Counted from the first letter of the stretch, positions 35,450 to 46,693 are shown. The stretch is DNA of 64,000 nt from Rotaria socialis (GCA_905331475.1 CAJNYU010001736.1:1-64000), one strand, 5' to 3'. Notes: generated from the sequence alone by a model not told the origin. Numbers and translations: made by a program.

Positions 35450-36861
35450 ATGATATCCACTACTGTCATGATTGAAACTTCTACTACTGCAAATGGTCAA
35501 ATTTTATCAGCAAAGAATAATCTAAGCGAACTTTATTCAACATATAAAAATCAACCATCATCACCAACTATTTCTCGTTCACCATCATTGTCATCAATAC
35601 ATTCTTCTTCATCATCATCATCATCATCTTCATCTTGTTCATCAAATAAAGCTAATACAAATTTAGCTCTAAACAAAATAGATTCTAGTTCATCGATATC
35701 TTCCAATCAGCGTAAAGAATCAATATCAAAACTTCCATATCCCGTTTTATCTGACCATCGTGATCCATCATCCATACTTGTTCTATTACAAAAAGAAACT
35801 CACACAACCTCAAAAAAGATTTCTAGTGTGATTAAACAAATCGAAAACTATGAACAACGTTTAACACTAAATATTTATACCGAAAATGAAAAGAAAACGT
35901 TTAAGTATGAACGTGCTAAATTAAAACAACAACTAGATGCGCTAAAAAAACATGAACGTCGTGTTAGTTTACAAATTGATTTTATCACAACAAAAACAGA
36001 AATAAAAGGTTTAGAAGATGAACAAAAACAAAATAAGAACAATCAAAATTCAGATGAAATTCAACAATTTAAAATTCTATTGGGAAAATTAAAACAAAAG
36101 TTAGATAAAATGAAAATTTATATGAGAACAAGAAATGAACAAATGAAAAAGATTTGTAATTCTAAAGAACATGTAACTAATTCAAATAATAATCGAAAAC
36201 CATCATTATCATCTAGTCAAAAACAACATTTGTATTCATCATCAACAAAAGATTTGGTAATATTTTATATCTATTTGAAATTTCACTTAGATCTTATTCG
36301 AATTTTTCTGATTACCGTGGTAGGATCGAAAACGTCCTTCAACGTCAGTAAATAATCATCCATCGAACAAACGTTTAAAACCAACAGTACCTGTCGTTCG
36401 TTTAGCATCGCGTGCAACGAGTCATGATTCAAAAAAGCATTCAAAACCACCACCACCGATTGTACGTTTTGTTAATAAAACATCGAATTCAACAAGTACA
36501 ACAATGCATTCAACATCTCCGACAACACCAGCTTCATCATCATCGACTCTGTCACCACCTGTAATTGCAAGCAGAAGTCGTGGTGATACAAATAGTACTG
36601 AGATTTCTCTAGAACAAGTAATCAATGTTGAAAAAAATAAAAGAAATCAATTTTGTTTTTTGAAATTTCTTCTTCTGTCTACTTCAGAATGAACTACCAT
36701 CGGTTGATGATGACGATGACCTTGATCTCGAGCTTGACATGGATGAATTATTTGATGATGATTCACGTTCACAGCAAACTCTAGAAAGATTAAAAGCCGA
36801 AAAAAATGTCAACTACAAGTCAAACGGAAGTCTTCAAAAACAGAACTTCAATAGAAAATGA
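35450..36861 (+). CDS. Serine-rich coiled-coil protein of unknown function (tandem copy B)
   Basis: Proposed exons 35450-36256, 36324-36617 and 36688-36861 join in phase to 1275 nt, about 424 residues. A Ser-rich N-terminus with an uninterrupted poly-Ser run precedes the motif LPYPVLSDHRD and a strongly charged helical region of about 150 residues (YERAKLKQQLDALKKHERR, LLGKLKQKLDKMKIYMRTRN). Exon 2 is Pro/Ser/Thr-rich and basic (RKRPSTSVNN, SKPPPPIVRF). Exon 3 is acidic (VDDDDDLDLELDMDELFDDD) and ends with a Lys/Asn-rich tail. The acidic block resembles an interaction or activation segment, but no domain is recognised. Shared motif and order with the upstream gene support common descent; both sit on the plus strand. 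Confidence 0.75.
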
Positions 36862-37769
36862 AAATGTATATAACTCGACTTCTTCGTTTTTGTATGTACT
36901 CAAATCTCGTTGTTTTGTTCTTGCCCGGTCCTTTTTTGTTTTTGTTTATTTCTCTGCACTACTACTATTTTTTTTAAAGCTCGTCATCATACGGTTAATG
37001 GATCTAGATGAAGACCACTCATCCTTTTGTGTTCTTTTTTCTTTGATATAATTCATTTGTTCTGTCATTTGTAGTCGTAAAAGAAGTAAAACATAACAAC
37101 CTACATCATTTTCGTCATTGTAAAATGTTTACATGTGATGATTAAAAACATAAAAATAATTGTTTTATCGGAATGAAGGAATATTTTTGATGTTGCTCTT
37201 ATAGATTTTTAATTAAATGAGCAGCGCGCTTGATGCATCAGCATCAATTTAAAAAGTGCGTCTACTCAATTTATAGAAAATGAAATGACAAGTATACTAT
37301 CGAAATCATTGAAAAAAAAGTTTTTATGAGCAATAATTTACTAATTTGAATTGGGAAAAATATTTGTTTTGCTATTGAGCTGATGTTATCTGAAATAATA
37401 AAATATGAAAGTTTTTTTAAAAACATCTTCCGCTGAATTTATTAATAAAGAAACTAACGTCAAAAAGCGAATGGACGTCAAATGCTCTCATTAAAACTTT
37501 GTTTTAGTTTAACATGAACTATTTATTGGAATCATATGTCATCCTTGTAGATGGTTTAAAATAGTACTGAGCAGAAAATTCCCGCAACATTTTACTTATC
37601 AAAAATAAATGATATGAACTTGCAGAAACGAGATTTTTTTTGAGTAAATGGTCATATTTGATAAAAATGAAAAAAAAACATTTTGAATATGTATTATACT
37701 GATTTATATTCTCAAATATTTATGTATGTACTTTGTTGTTGTAGATATCAAATACGTCAGAAAAGAAGG
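36862..37769. other. Intergenic, nothing recognised
   Basis: No coding signal apart from spurious frames in T-rich DNA. The last part may contain 5' sequence of the copper transporter. Confidence 0.5.
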
Positions 37770-38463
37770 ATGACATTAACATTCAAATGTTATCAAAATG
37801 ATTTTTTGATCAAAAATTTAAATATTGCTTCATTCGGAGGTAAATTCTAATTCGAAAAAGAACAAGAATAAGTAGAATGGCTATTTCTAGACTGTTTTGG
37901 CTCAGTTATTGCTTGTATGGCTTTTGCACTTTTGATTGAATTAAGTCGAGGTATTGATCTTTATCTTCGAAATTATTCCGTAACACATCGAAGTGGTGAT
38001 TCACATCGATCAAATACTTTATCAGAAAAGACGATCCAACGGCGAAGGTAGTTCAAAGATAAACTGAAGTTTTCATAATTATTATGTTATTCCTTTTAGA
38101 TTTATGCTTCATATGTTACGTACACTTGTGCATTTAGCTCAAACTGGTTTAAGTTATATATTAATGTTAATGATCATGAATAATTTTGCTGGTTTTTTTC
38201 TTTCTGCTATTATCGGTATGATCTTCTTAAATATATATTTAATTCGAATGAGATATTTATGTTCATTTATTTTAGCGCTTGGAATCGGCTATTATCTTTT
38301 AAATGGTGTTCATCCGTATACACGTAGTGCTAATCGTATTCATATGTCAAATGCTAATAGCGATCTTACAAACACAGCAGATATTATTAATGAAGATGAT
38401 GAACCTTCAGTTGCATCACACCCACCTTCTAGACTTCAGAGAATAATATCGATAAACAATTGA
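37770..38463 (+). CDS. CTR-family copper transporter (SLC31)
   Basis: A high-affinity copper (Cu+) transporter subunit forming trimers in the plasma or endolysosomal membrane. Proposed exons 37770-37839, 37891-38047 and 38100-38463 join in phase to 591 nt, about 196 residues. Exon 1 gives MTLTFKCYQNDFLIKN, matching the MTFYF...  segment just before TM1 in CTR proteins. TM1 is in exon 2 (SVIACMAFALLIELSRGIDL). TM2 contains MLMIM, the pore MxxxM motif, and TM3 begins around GFFLSAIIG, fitting the GxxxG packing motif. The methionine-rich extracellular N-terminus usual in CTR1 is missing from this model, so either an upstream exon was not found (the frame is open upstream) or it is a CTR2-like short form. 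The C-terminal tail is acidic and lacks a terminal HCH. Confidence 0.85.
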
Positions 38464-40401
38464 TAGATTTCTTTGATTTGATTTTCTTTACTATTGTTTT
38501 CAAGTTTCTATCGGCTAAACTATATAGTATTTTTTTTGTGTCGTTCATCTATTTTTTGTTTTACATCTCAGTAATTAAATTCAATACAAATGCTTTTGGC
38601 TTGATCGAATATTCATTCAGTCATTTTAATTTCCGTTGCTAAATTCATGAGATGTTCCGATTACGTTGCCTTGCAAAGTAAAGTATGTACGCTTGCGAAT
38701 AAACATAAGACATTCATGCTGACAGTTTTACATCTAGATTGGAATCTAGAAGAATCTTTTATAAAATATGCTGATGCAGCCCGAAACTCTTACAAAATAG
38801 TGGTAGCTGTCTAATTCGAATATAAATGGGGAAAAGAAAAAATTAAACTAAAACTAAATCTAGAAATAGATTTAGTTTTAGTATAACATTCCGATATAGA
38901 CGACATAAAAATACATATATACCCATACAACCACACCCATACCGCAAGGTATACAACTCAGATGCCACCCCGGGTACCTCTGACACGCACCCATATTTGA
39001 GCACTCCTTCATGGTACCCATCACCCACCACTCACGCGCACCGCTATCCATAGTTACCCCTTACTCCCCCTCAACCCACACCCACACACACACCCTAGGC
39101 ATATCATGGTGTTGCTCGAGTATTAGCTACAGAATACATAGATGTACGGGTATTTAGTGAGGTGACAGTTGGGCATTATTAGTACGATTTAGAATGCAAT
39201 ATTGAATGGTAGGATTTTCTTCGTTCATTCAGCTGGTGATTCTCTTATGAACTTACGTATTAACATTTTCTGAGGTCTACATTTATTTTGATTTTTGGAA
39301 ATGTTAAGACAATTAGCATTCAATTATTTGTAGACCCATGTGATTCAAACCGGAAAAAACCGGCGGTATACCGATGGTTCACCGTTCAGTATAATGTGCG
39401 CTATACCGTCGGTTTTTCATGAAAGTGATTCATCCTTTTGTATAGTATAGAAACGACTGAATATTTTTTACGTCTGTTAAAACCGACACAATCGTGTTGA
39501 ATTCGGTGTACTCTGATAATATCGATGCGCCTGAGCCGCCTGTAGTAGCCACAGATCTCAAATCAGTCCCATTTATGTGATAAATATTTTATTAAAGATG
39601 TTGCTGTAAAAATAATAATTCGCGAAATATATTCTAATATAGTTTTTTTTTTGATTAATTCGAATTCTTTTTCCGAAATAAATCGGTACTTGACAAAAAA
39701 CGATTTCTGGATGACTTTTTAGCTGGAACCAGAGCTTATAAGCGCTACCGCCGGTTATTATGAGTACCGCAGTATACTGATGGTAGTGACAAGAAATGTG
39801 CGACATGGGAATTTCTTCTATCCCATTTGACTAAAAATCAAGCTCAATAGATATTTACGGTAGTTTTTGTTTTAAAAGTTGCATGTTTGACTGAGTAATT
39901 CCAGCGTACTGTTGGTTATGACACATCTTGGAAAATTCCTCTATTCATTTAATAATGTAGATAACATATCACCTCGTACAGATACCTGAAGTAGGAAGAA
40001 AGAATATTGAAGCAAAAGAAAATAAATGAATTTGATATAAAAAAAACATTCTATATCAAGACTGGTGCACGTTAAACGACTTCACACTTGCTTTTCAATT
40101 CATTTTATTTTTAAAGTCAACAAAAATGATAGAGATAACCATTTTCAGTCTTCTTTTTCAGAGTAAAAAGTTTGACTGATATGAGAAAGATTTTTCGAGG
40201 AGGTATTTCTGAAATGAAATGTTGAATATTTTTGAAAAGAATTCTCAAGATTTGATAACTACTGTTCTTCAAATTTCGACAGAATAGATATGTGACATAC
40301 TTATTAGATTATTTACAGCAGTCTACCAATGAAGATATTATTTAGTATTACAGATAAATCATTTTACTAATTCTGTGTTATTTTCTATTTACAGATTCAT
40401 C
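38464..40401. other. Intergenic with C-rich repeats
   Basis: No gene seen. It contains a C-rich, telomere-like stretch around 38923-39095 and a short hairpin at 39357-39418 (AACCGGCGGTATA with TATACCGTCGGTT). The rest is AT-rich. Confidence 0.5.
38923..39095. repeat. Degenerate CCCACA (TGTGGG complement) patch
   Basis: Repeated CACCCAT/CACCCAC words end with CCCACACCCACACACACACCC at the right. This is the complement of TGTGGG, mostly degenerate. Confidence 0.4.
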
Positions 40402-41451
40402 ATGAGGATATCCATCGACACGATTTGTACTGGCAAAGAGCGACCTTTTGACTTTGACGTCGAATCGTCTACAACAATTAAACAGTTAAAAGAACTTTTT
40501 TTCGAAAAAGTTCATAATATCACTACAATTACAGCTGAAGATTTACAGAAATCATATTTTGATTTTGAAAGAGATAAACTTGACACTGACGAAAATACTT
40601 TAAAAATATATGGTGTAGAAGAAAAATCTCGATTAAAATACGTTGAATCAACGAACGGACCGTCTCGCGATCCAAATAGCTTAGGCGGTGTTGGAGTCAA
40701 ATTTGTTGATGTTAGTAACGAAAAAGGGTTACAACGAGTAGAATGGTCTAAAAAAGCTCCAGAATGAAGAAGAGTGGACCGTGGTTTTGTTCTTGAAGGT
40801 ACATGTACGCATCCAAAATGCAAAGCAACCCCAGGTCGTGGACGTACGGCGGGAAACGGCCGGAAAGCACAGGAAAGCGCTGGAAAGTGGAAGCAGTATT
40901 CCAGTTGGAAGTCACCGGATTTTCTTCCTGTAGATTCCGATCAACTTCCAGATGTAAAACACAGAAAACTGACCGGAAAACACAGGAAACTGACCGGAAT
41001 CCACAGGAAAAAAATCCGGTAACTTCCAACTGGAATACTGCTTCCAGTTTCCAGTGCTTTCCCGTGCTTTCCGGCCAGATACGGTGATTTTTCCGCATCT
41101 TTCCGGCCGGTTCCTACAGTATCCGTCCTCCGGAATCATTGACCTGGGACAGGGCAAATGGTGGCCATATCAATGCACTACCGGGATTACGATATTACAT
41201 CCGAGTCTGATCTCCTAAAAAGTGTATGTCCAATGTGTAAAGAATATGTTGATCCAAAAACGTGTGGCTTCAACAATTGTTGGTGGAGAATAGATGGCAC
41301 CCAAAAAGAAGGCGGTAAACCACCAAAATCTATTAAAAGTGAATGGAGATACGCTGATAATGCATATCATTATTTTGATGAAAAGCTCAGTGGTACAACT
41401 TCATGGCTTCGACTCACGTTTGAATGTGTTAAAAACAAACCTCTGTTATGA
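40402..41451 (+). pseudogene. Broken ubiquitin-like domain / Cys-rich protein gene
   Basis: The first part reads as a ubiquitin-like domain (MRISIDTICTGKERPFDF, then TIKQLKELFFEKV, LKIYGVEEKSRLKYV), then VGVKFVDVSNEKGLQRVEW. An in-frame TGA follows at 40765. The same frame continues past it with RRVDRGFVLEGTCTHPKCK, runs into a 319 bp MITE (40830-41148), and resumes in frame with MVAISMHYRDYDITSESDLL and a Cys-rich end (CPMCKEYV, TCGFNNCWWR). The cysteine pairs could bind zinc. The stop probably replaced a Trp codon (TGG to TGA), as W would suit the context; that is inference. With a stop and an insertion the gene is most likely dead or makes only the ubiquitin-like domain. The ATG follows a TTTACAG seven bases upstream. 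Confidence 0.75.
40830..41148. mobile_element. CCCAGG-family MITE inserted in the ubiquitin-like gene
   Basis: Ends CCCAGGTC and GACCTGGG with AC on both outer sides, a possible 2 bp target duplication. The interior is strongly palindromic: GCAGTATTCCAGTTGGAAGT on the left is the complement of ACTTCCAACTGGAATACTGC on the right, and GCCGGAAAGCAC of GTGCTTTCCGGC. Insert plus duplication is 321 bp, a multiple of three, so the host frame was kept. Confidence 0.8.
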
Positions 41452-42279
41452 ACTTACCTATTACTGAACATTATTTTACTGTATAATAATAGTGCTTTCA
41501 ATATTGTATTTTTTATCATTTGATTCGCGCGATCTACTTTCTAAACACTACATGTAAATTTTTACGAAAAAAATAAAAGTGTTATAAACCAAAAAGCTTG
41601 ACCGTGAGTATTTTCATGGCTTCGATTCATTCTTTAATACCCGGAGGCGCGAGGGGATATGGCTAAATGACTGCTGCTCTTTACTTCACTTAGACTCATC
41701 TACTATAATAATTACGAATGTATGAACTATTGTAACTGCTTTTTATCTCTGAAAAGTCCTAAATATCATCTTTTTCTTATCGTAAAATATCGTTTTACAA
41801 GTTTAGAATTAGAAATTTGCAAATGATCAGAATTTTGTTGAGAAGACTAATTGAGTAAACGAGTAGTTGCTGTTTGTTTTCTAGGTTAAGTAGCGCACTA
41901 CCTTGTAAACTTCTATCAAGATACCGATTTTTCATCATCTTTCTCAACGGCTTAATTTATACGACGCTTCACAATAAACTAAGTAGTCTATCTAGGTATG
42001 GTAAGATCGATGTTCAGTAAGGACGATCTCTGTATCCCTGAACGTTCTTGATAACTGCAGGCAGAGATAGGCAAGTCAAAGGTTTTTTGGCTTCAGTAAA
42101 GTCAAATCATTTCTCAAAAATTCCAAGGCAAGTCATCTTAGAAACATGAATAGCTTTTTAATGTTGACGTAAAAGAAAAACAACGTATTGTTTGGTTTTA
42201 AACTTCAAAAATTTGTCGTTTTTTCAACTGTAACTATGTTAAGAAATAATTTACAAAATGTATCACAATACCGTTTGAG
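41452..42279. other. Intergenic, nothing recognised
   Basis: AT-rich, no coding or repeat signal of note. Confidence 0.5.
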
Positions 42280-43606
42280 TTATGTGAATTTTGATTGTAA
42301 TTTATTATGCCACTGTTTTTTGGAAATGCTGGATGAGTTTATTGTTGTACATGGTGCAATGGTTTCGTTTGACACAGTAGATAGATATTGATTTTGGCCA
42401 TTCATATTTGACGAAACACGATTTATTCGTTCTACCATTTCAGATGTTGCTGAAAAAATATTAGTAACTGGCGATATTGGAAAGTCTTTGTTCATAAGGG
42501 AAGTAGAATCTTGTACTTCTTGTGAGTTTGTTATATTGTGATCAGAAACGATTGTGCCTATAAAATAATTTTTTTATACAGACGAATATTGTGTTGTTTA
42601 CTAGAATACCGTTTAGAATTGTACCTATAGAATTTGATTGGATATTATTTTCAATATTGTTTACTAAAAAGGAAAGAACATTTATTAGTTCAACTCTGTT
42701 TTTAGTTATGAATAAAATACTATTGATTTGTTTGATCATATTACTTTGAGTAATAATAGATAATTGTTCAGTAAGATAGGAAGAAATATTAAAAGGTGAG
42801 TTAGATTCTACGATGATATGATTAGATATAGTTTCTTGATTATTGGTTATTTTGATTTGAGAATAAGAGTTAGATGATCTTGAACTGAATTATCTAAATA
42901 TTTAACATACCCAGGTGAATCAATCCGATACCGAATCCCATCGGATTCTATGGGGTCCTACCATCCAACGAAATCCCGTTGGATTCCGGTTGAGGAATCA
43001 ATGTCAGATCCGACAGTCGTATATCCAATGATATCCGATTGTCGGAACCAATGAAATCCGAAGCATTCCGGTTTCTATTGACGGTTACTGTCGAATCTTA
43101 TTAGGATCCGATATCGATTCCGGAACCAGGAATCCGACGATAATCCGATAGTTTTCTTGCGCCTTCGGAAGAGCTCCGTCGGATTCTAATAGGAGCCGAT
43201 CGAAACTCATCGGATCCTAGGCTAGGATTCATTCTCCTGGGTATACCTATTATGACTGTAAAAATGAAAATTCATCAGAATACTAAATGTGACATTATTA
43301 GATGTTAACATATGACTAACACTGATTTCAGATGCCAAATGTGTAGATGTTTCATTTTCATCAATTCAATGTACATGTTTTTAATGTGTTTGAATCGCTT
43401 AATATTGAAATATTATGTTGATTTGGTAAAATTAATTCTCTATTTATGTTCACTGTTTAATAATGAAAATAAGAAAATGAATTCAAATCGATGAATTTTT
43501 TTTAACAATTACTTATGTTTATGTTATTCGCTTCTACATTAGTAACTCTCAAGTTAGTTGATGTAGTATTATTCGTGTGTTTTTCATTATAATTTTCATT
43601 TGACAT
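42280..43606 (-). pseudogene. Possible decayed Asn/Ser/Ile-rich gene split by a MITE
   Basis: Several minus-strand frames have host-like codon use and similar Asn/Ser/Ile-rich composition: a 34-codon start (MSNENYNEKHTNNTTSTN) at 43606-43502, a long stretch from about 42890 to 42542 (SNSPFNISSYLTEQLSIITQ), and SDHNITNSQEVQDSTSLMNK at about 42555-42280. Between the first and second parts lies the MITE at 42910-43241. Frames do not join without shifts, although TTTTATAG near 42560 could be an acceptor. No family is recognised. Confidence 0.3.
42910..43241. mobile_element. CCCAGG-family MITE (332 bp)
   Basis: Ends CCCAGGTGAATC and the complement GATTCATTCTCCTGGG with TA on both sides (42908-42909 and 43242-43243), a likely TA or 2 bp target duplication. 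The interior is crowded with AATCCGAT/ATCGGATT palindromes. Same terminal hexamer and same interior style as the copy at 40830-41148. Confidence 0.75.
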
Positions 43607-44009
43607 TGAACCTTTTGTTTAATGTGAAAAAAAATTGTTAGTTTAGTTATGAATGTAAGAAAGGAACGATGTCGTGGTGATGTTTAAAAAATATATATAT
43701 ACTATGCAGAAAACGTTCTGGATATTTTGTTTTCAATTGTTCATGTAAAAGTTGATGTTCAGATAACATTAATACTTCTTCTCTCATTTTTGTTAAAATG
43801 TGCTTGTTTTTTATTTGAGGGTGTGAGTGTGGGTGTGGGTGTGATTGAGTTAAACATGCAGTTACATCCACATCCACATCCACACTCTCAAGTAAAATTA
43901 CTTGTACTACAAAAATTTACTTTGTACTTAATATTTTCAAGTAAAAAAGTACAAAAGTACCAAGTATAATACTCAGTATCCAGTGTCTGATTCTGATATT
44001 CATTTGCAG
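43607..44009. other. Spacer with telomere-like hairpin
   Basis: Contains the TGTGGG patch at 43818-43890; nothing else recognised. Confidence 0.5.
43818..43890. repeat. Interstitial TGTGGG patch with inverted partner
   Basis: GGGTGTGAGTGTGGGTGTGGG is four hexamers with one change, followed about 30 bp later by CATCCACATCCACATCCACA, its approximate complement. Confidence 0.65.
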
Positions 44010-44519
44010 TTATAGTTGCATATATAATTGTTGGTGTATTATGGTTCGACAAATGTATTATTCAACTACTTATATCAACTTATCTAATCGTGACAGGCGT
44101 GGTCGGGATTATTGCTATAGTATTAGGTATTTTTTATAAATTCTGCACCATGATCTACTAATAAAAAGACAGCAGATGTTAAGCTGGCAGTAAAATCTGA
44201 TCTAATTATTGGCAAGCTTGGTGTTACTGCTGGTAATGTATTGGTAGGAATATCATTGATAGTTATTGTGATATTTATGATTGGTTGGTTTATTCCTGGT
44301 TGAATTTGGGTATTTGGTGCATTTGGTGAAGCTCAATATGATCAACCTGATAAATCTGATTATTGTTATCGAACATTATATTCGTTTGGATGTTTTGCCA
44401 TTTTGTCGCCACTTATAGATTGTTGCATGGCATGCTGTCGTAAATGTTTCGTAGCAGGGCTACTTCTGACAACAAAGAAAAAAGATGGTGCTATACCTGT
44501 ATCAACAACAGAACCATAA
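44010..44519 (+). pseudogene. Remnant of a TMEM272-like membrane protein
   Basis: After an acceptor-like TTTGCAG, one frame reads two membrane helices (VIVAYIIVGVLWFDKC, YLIVTGVVGIIAIVLG) and then hits stops. A shifted frame continues with GNVLVGISLIVIVIFMIGWF, an in-frame TGA, then IWVFGAFGEAQYDQPD, DYCYRTLYSFGCFAILSP and a Cys-rich cytosolic end. The pattern of four helices with WFI.G..WVFG and a YC..TLY motif resembles small TMEM272-like proteins, abundant in rotifers and other invertebrates. The frameshift and the TGA indicate a pseudogene. Upstream exons were not found. Confidence 0.6.
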
Positions 44520-44717
44520 TCAAGACTTTAGAATCTCATTATAGGTTTTCTTTCTTCCTTTTGATTTATCAACAGTATTATCATGCTTAATAAACATTAA
44601 TTATTCACATTATTTGAGTATATCCGTAAATAAAACATGAATCTATAACCGTAATATATTTACAATGAAAAAAAAACAAGTTAACAAATTATATGTTATT
44701 TCTCTTGTTCATTTCAA

Positions 44718-46693
44718 TCATATATCTTTATATAAAACATAATTAATCAATGGACGCATTATTGGTAAGTTCAAAAGATCTTTTCGTTTGACCCCAGAAT
44801 AAGTGTTTATTGCTGATCGACAAAAACATTTCAATGATAATGGTTGATTCGTAGATATTGTGGAGAGAGTTGAAAACAGATGAACTTCACCATTACGATT
44901 ACTGACGGCCATAGTGTTGCCGTTAGGCGTGGTTGCAACATGAAGAACATTGGGTTCTGTTTGTTCATATATCATATTTGAAGATTGATCGGAGAGTAAA
45001 GGAAACCAGCGTACTTTGCTAAAGTAATAAAGATGATGTTAGTAGAAGATATTTTTCATTGAATTCTTACTTATCATCACATGCAGTAATTAAAAACTGA
45101 TTAGACTTTGTAATAGCAACAGATCGAACAAATGCACCGTTATCACCGCCAGCATAGATTTTTAATGGTTTTGGAATTTTATGTGCGAATCCTTTTAGAA
45201 TTTCGCCTGTTGTTGTCGACCACATTAAAACGCGTGTATCATAAGAAGCAGTTACTAAAAATGCGCTGAACCAAAGAACAAACATATAAATATATATATT
45301 AGATTAATATATTAATAATCGCGAGTTACCTATCTGATGAAAATGCACAATCAACAACAGTATGTAAATGTCCATCTAGTCGAAATAGTTCTTTCCATGT
45401 TGTCGTATTAAATAAAACAACTAATTCATATGGTCCCACTGCACATAGAATCGTTTCATCTGGTGACCATTTTACTGTATTGATGGCATGAGTCCATTCA
45501 TTTAATGTTTTATACATATTACCTGAGATTAGAAAAGAAAAAAGTACTGAGACAGATGTCACTATTAAAAGAATTTTAATTTACAGGTAAAATAAATACT
45601 GATTATTTATCAAAAAGAAAAACAAATAAATAGATAAGATGAAGAATATACATTAGAAGTAAATTATGTATCAGATTTTGTTTTTAAGTTGAGAGTAAAA
45701 TTTTGTTTCAATGAAAAAACATCAGAACAGTCGATGATTATACAGAATTTCAATTATGTAAATAAATAAGTTGAAAATTTATACGAATTGTAAACATTTT
45801 CAAGCAAGGATTTTTCTTATGTATTTGATTATTGTCATGTATTAAAGTCATCTTCTTACAAACCGAAAATTTTCACGAAGACTTTTTTCGGGGTGTGGGT
45901 GTGAGGAAAGGCGACATACACGTCTACACACCCATACCCTTGCTCAATCAATTCTAATGTAAGTTATTTTTCTTCTAATTCTATATTTTATTTTTATTAT
46001 TAGTTTATCCATTGTTTTTTTCTTCTCTTACCATCATCAAATAGATCCCATAATTTAATAGTTGTATCATATGAACATGATGCTAATTGCATCGTACATG
46101 ATGTAAAATCTAGTCCACATACAGTTAATTGATGATCTTTAAGTACTAATATTAATTCACCAGTATCAATATTCCAAATTTCGATTTTCCCACTGGCTAG
46201 ACCAGCAGCAAGAAATAAGTTTTTACTAAAATCATATCGACGATTAACTACAGATAAGCTTGAACGTCGATCAAGTGATCCACGTCGTGCTATTGATGTT
46301 GATAAAGTGCTCGTATCAAATAGACGTAGGTCTATGGGTAGATTTGATTTTGATGTTCTCTGACCGAATGCTAATGACCATATTGCAGCTGTACAATTGA
46401 ACTGATTGTGTATACGCATAGTACTTTCAGTGACATTTTTTGCATGCCAATCAGAACAATAGACGACAAGAACACAATGTTGACCATCAATATCTTGTTT
46501 TGGTATAGCCAAATATTGTGAGCATGGTGAAAATGCTACTTTCCATATGTTATTTGTTAAAAAATCTGGCGAATTACATTTTTCGTGTAATAATTGATTT
46601 ACGGGTAAAATAGAAGGTTGTACTACTATAAAAAAAAATGATTATTTTACAATTAGAAGAATATTAAATTATACCTATTACAGGATTAGACAT
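44718..46693 (-). CDS. WD-repeat and SOCS-box protein (WSB1/WSB2-like)
   Basis: Substrate receptor of a Cullin-RING E3 ubiquitin ligase (ECS type): WD40 repeats bind targets and the SOCS box binds Elongin B/C. Proposed minus-strand exons 46693-46675, 46625-46032, 45522-45330, 45265-45071 and 45018-44718 join in phase to 1302 nt, about 433 residues, the normal WSB length. WD40 blades are visible (IWSLAFG; GKIEIWNIDTG; LASCSYDTTIKLWDLF; INTVKWSPDE; LVTASYDTRVLMWSTTTGE; FLITACDDNKVRWFPL). The C-terminal 40 residues fit a SOCS box (LSLKCFCRSAINTY, then LPIMRPLINYVLY). Exon 1 is only 19 nt. Intron 2 (45523-46031) is unusually long and holds a TGTGGG hairpin. The gene is divergent from the glutaminase-like gene, 247 bp apart. 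Confidence 0.88.
45890..45943. repeat. Interstitial TGTGGG patch inside a WSB-like intron
   Basis: GGGGTGTGGGTGTGAGG is followed about 20 bp later by CACACCCATACCC, an inverted partner. It lies in intron 2 of the WSB-like gene. Confidence 0.6.

Noticed and set aside
36422..36625. Minus-strand frame rich in Val/Asp/Gly
   Set aside because: Antisense of exon 2 of the second coiled-coil gene.
39357..39800. ACCGGCGGTATA-type motifs as a transposon
   Set aside because: Only a short hairpin and scattered similar words are visible; no ends or target duplication.
40512..41157. Several overlapping frames around the ubiquitin-like gene
   Set aside because: They are shadows or read through the palindromic MITE insertion.
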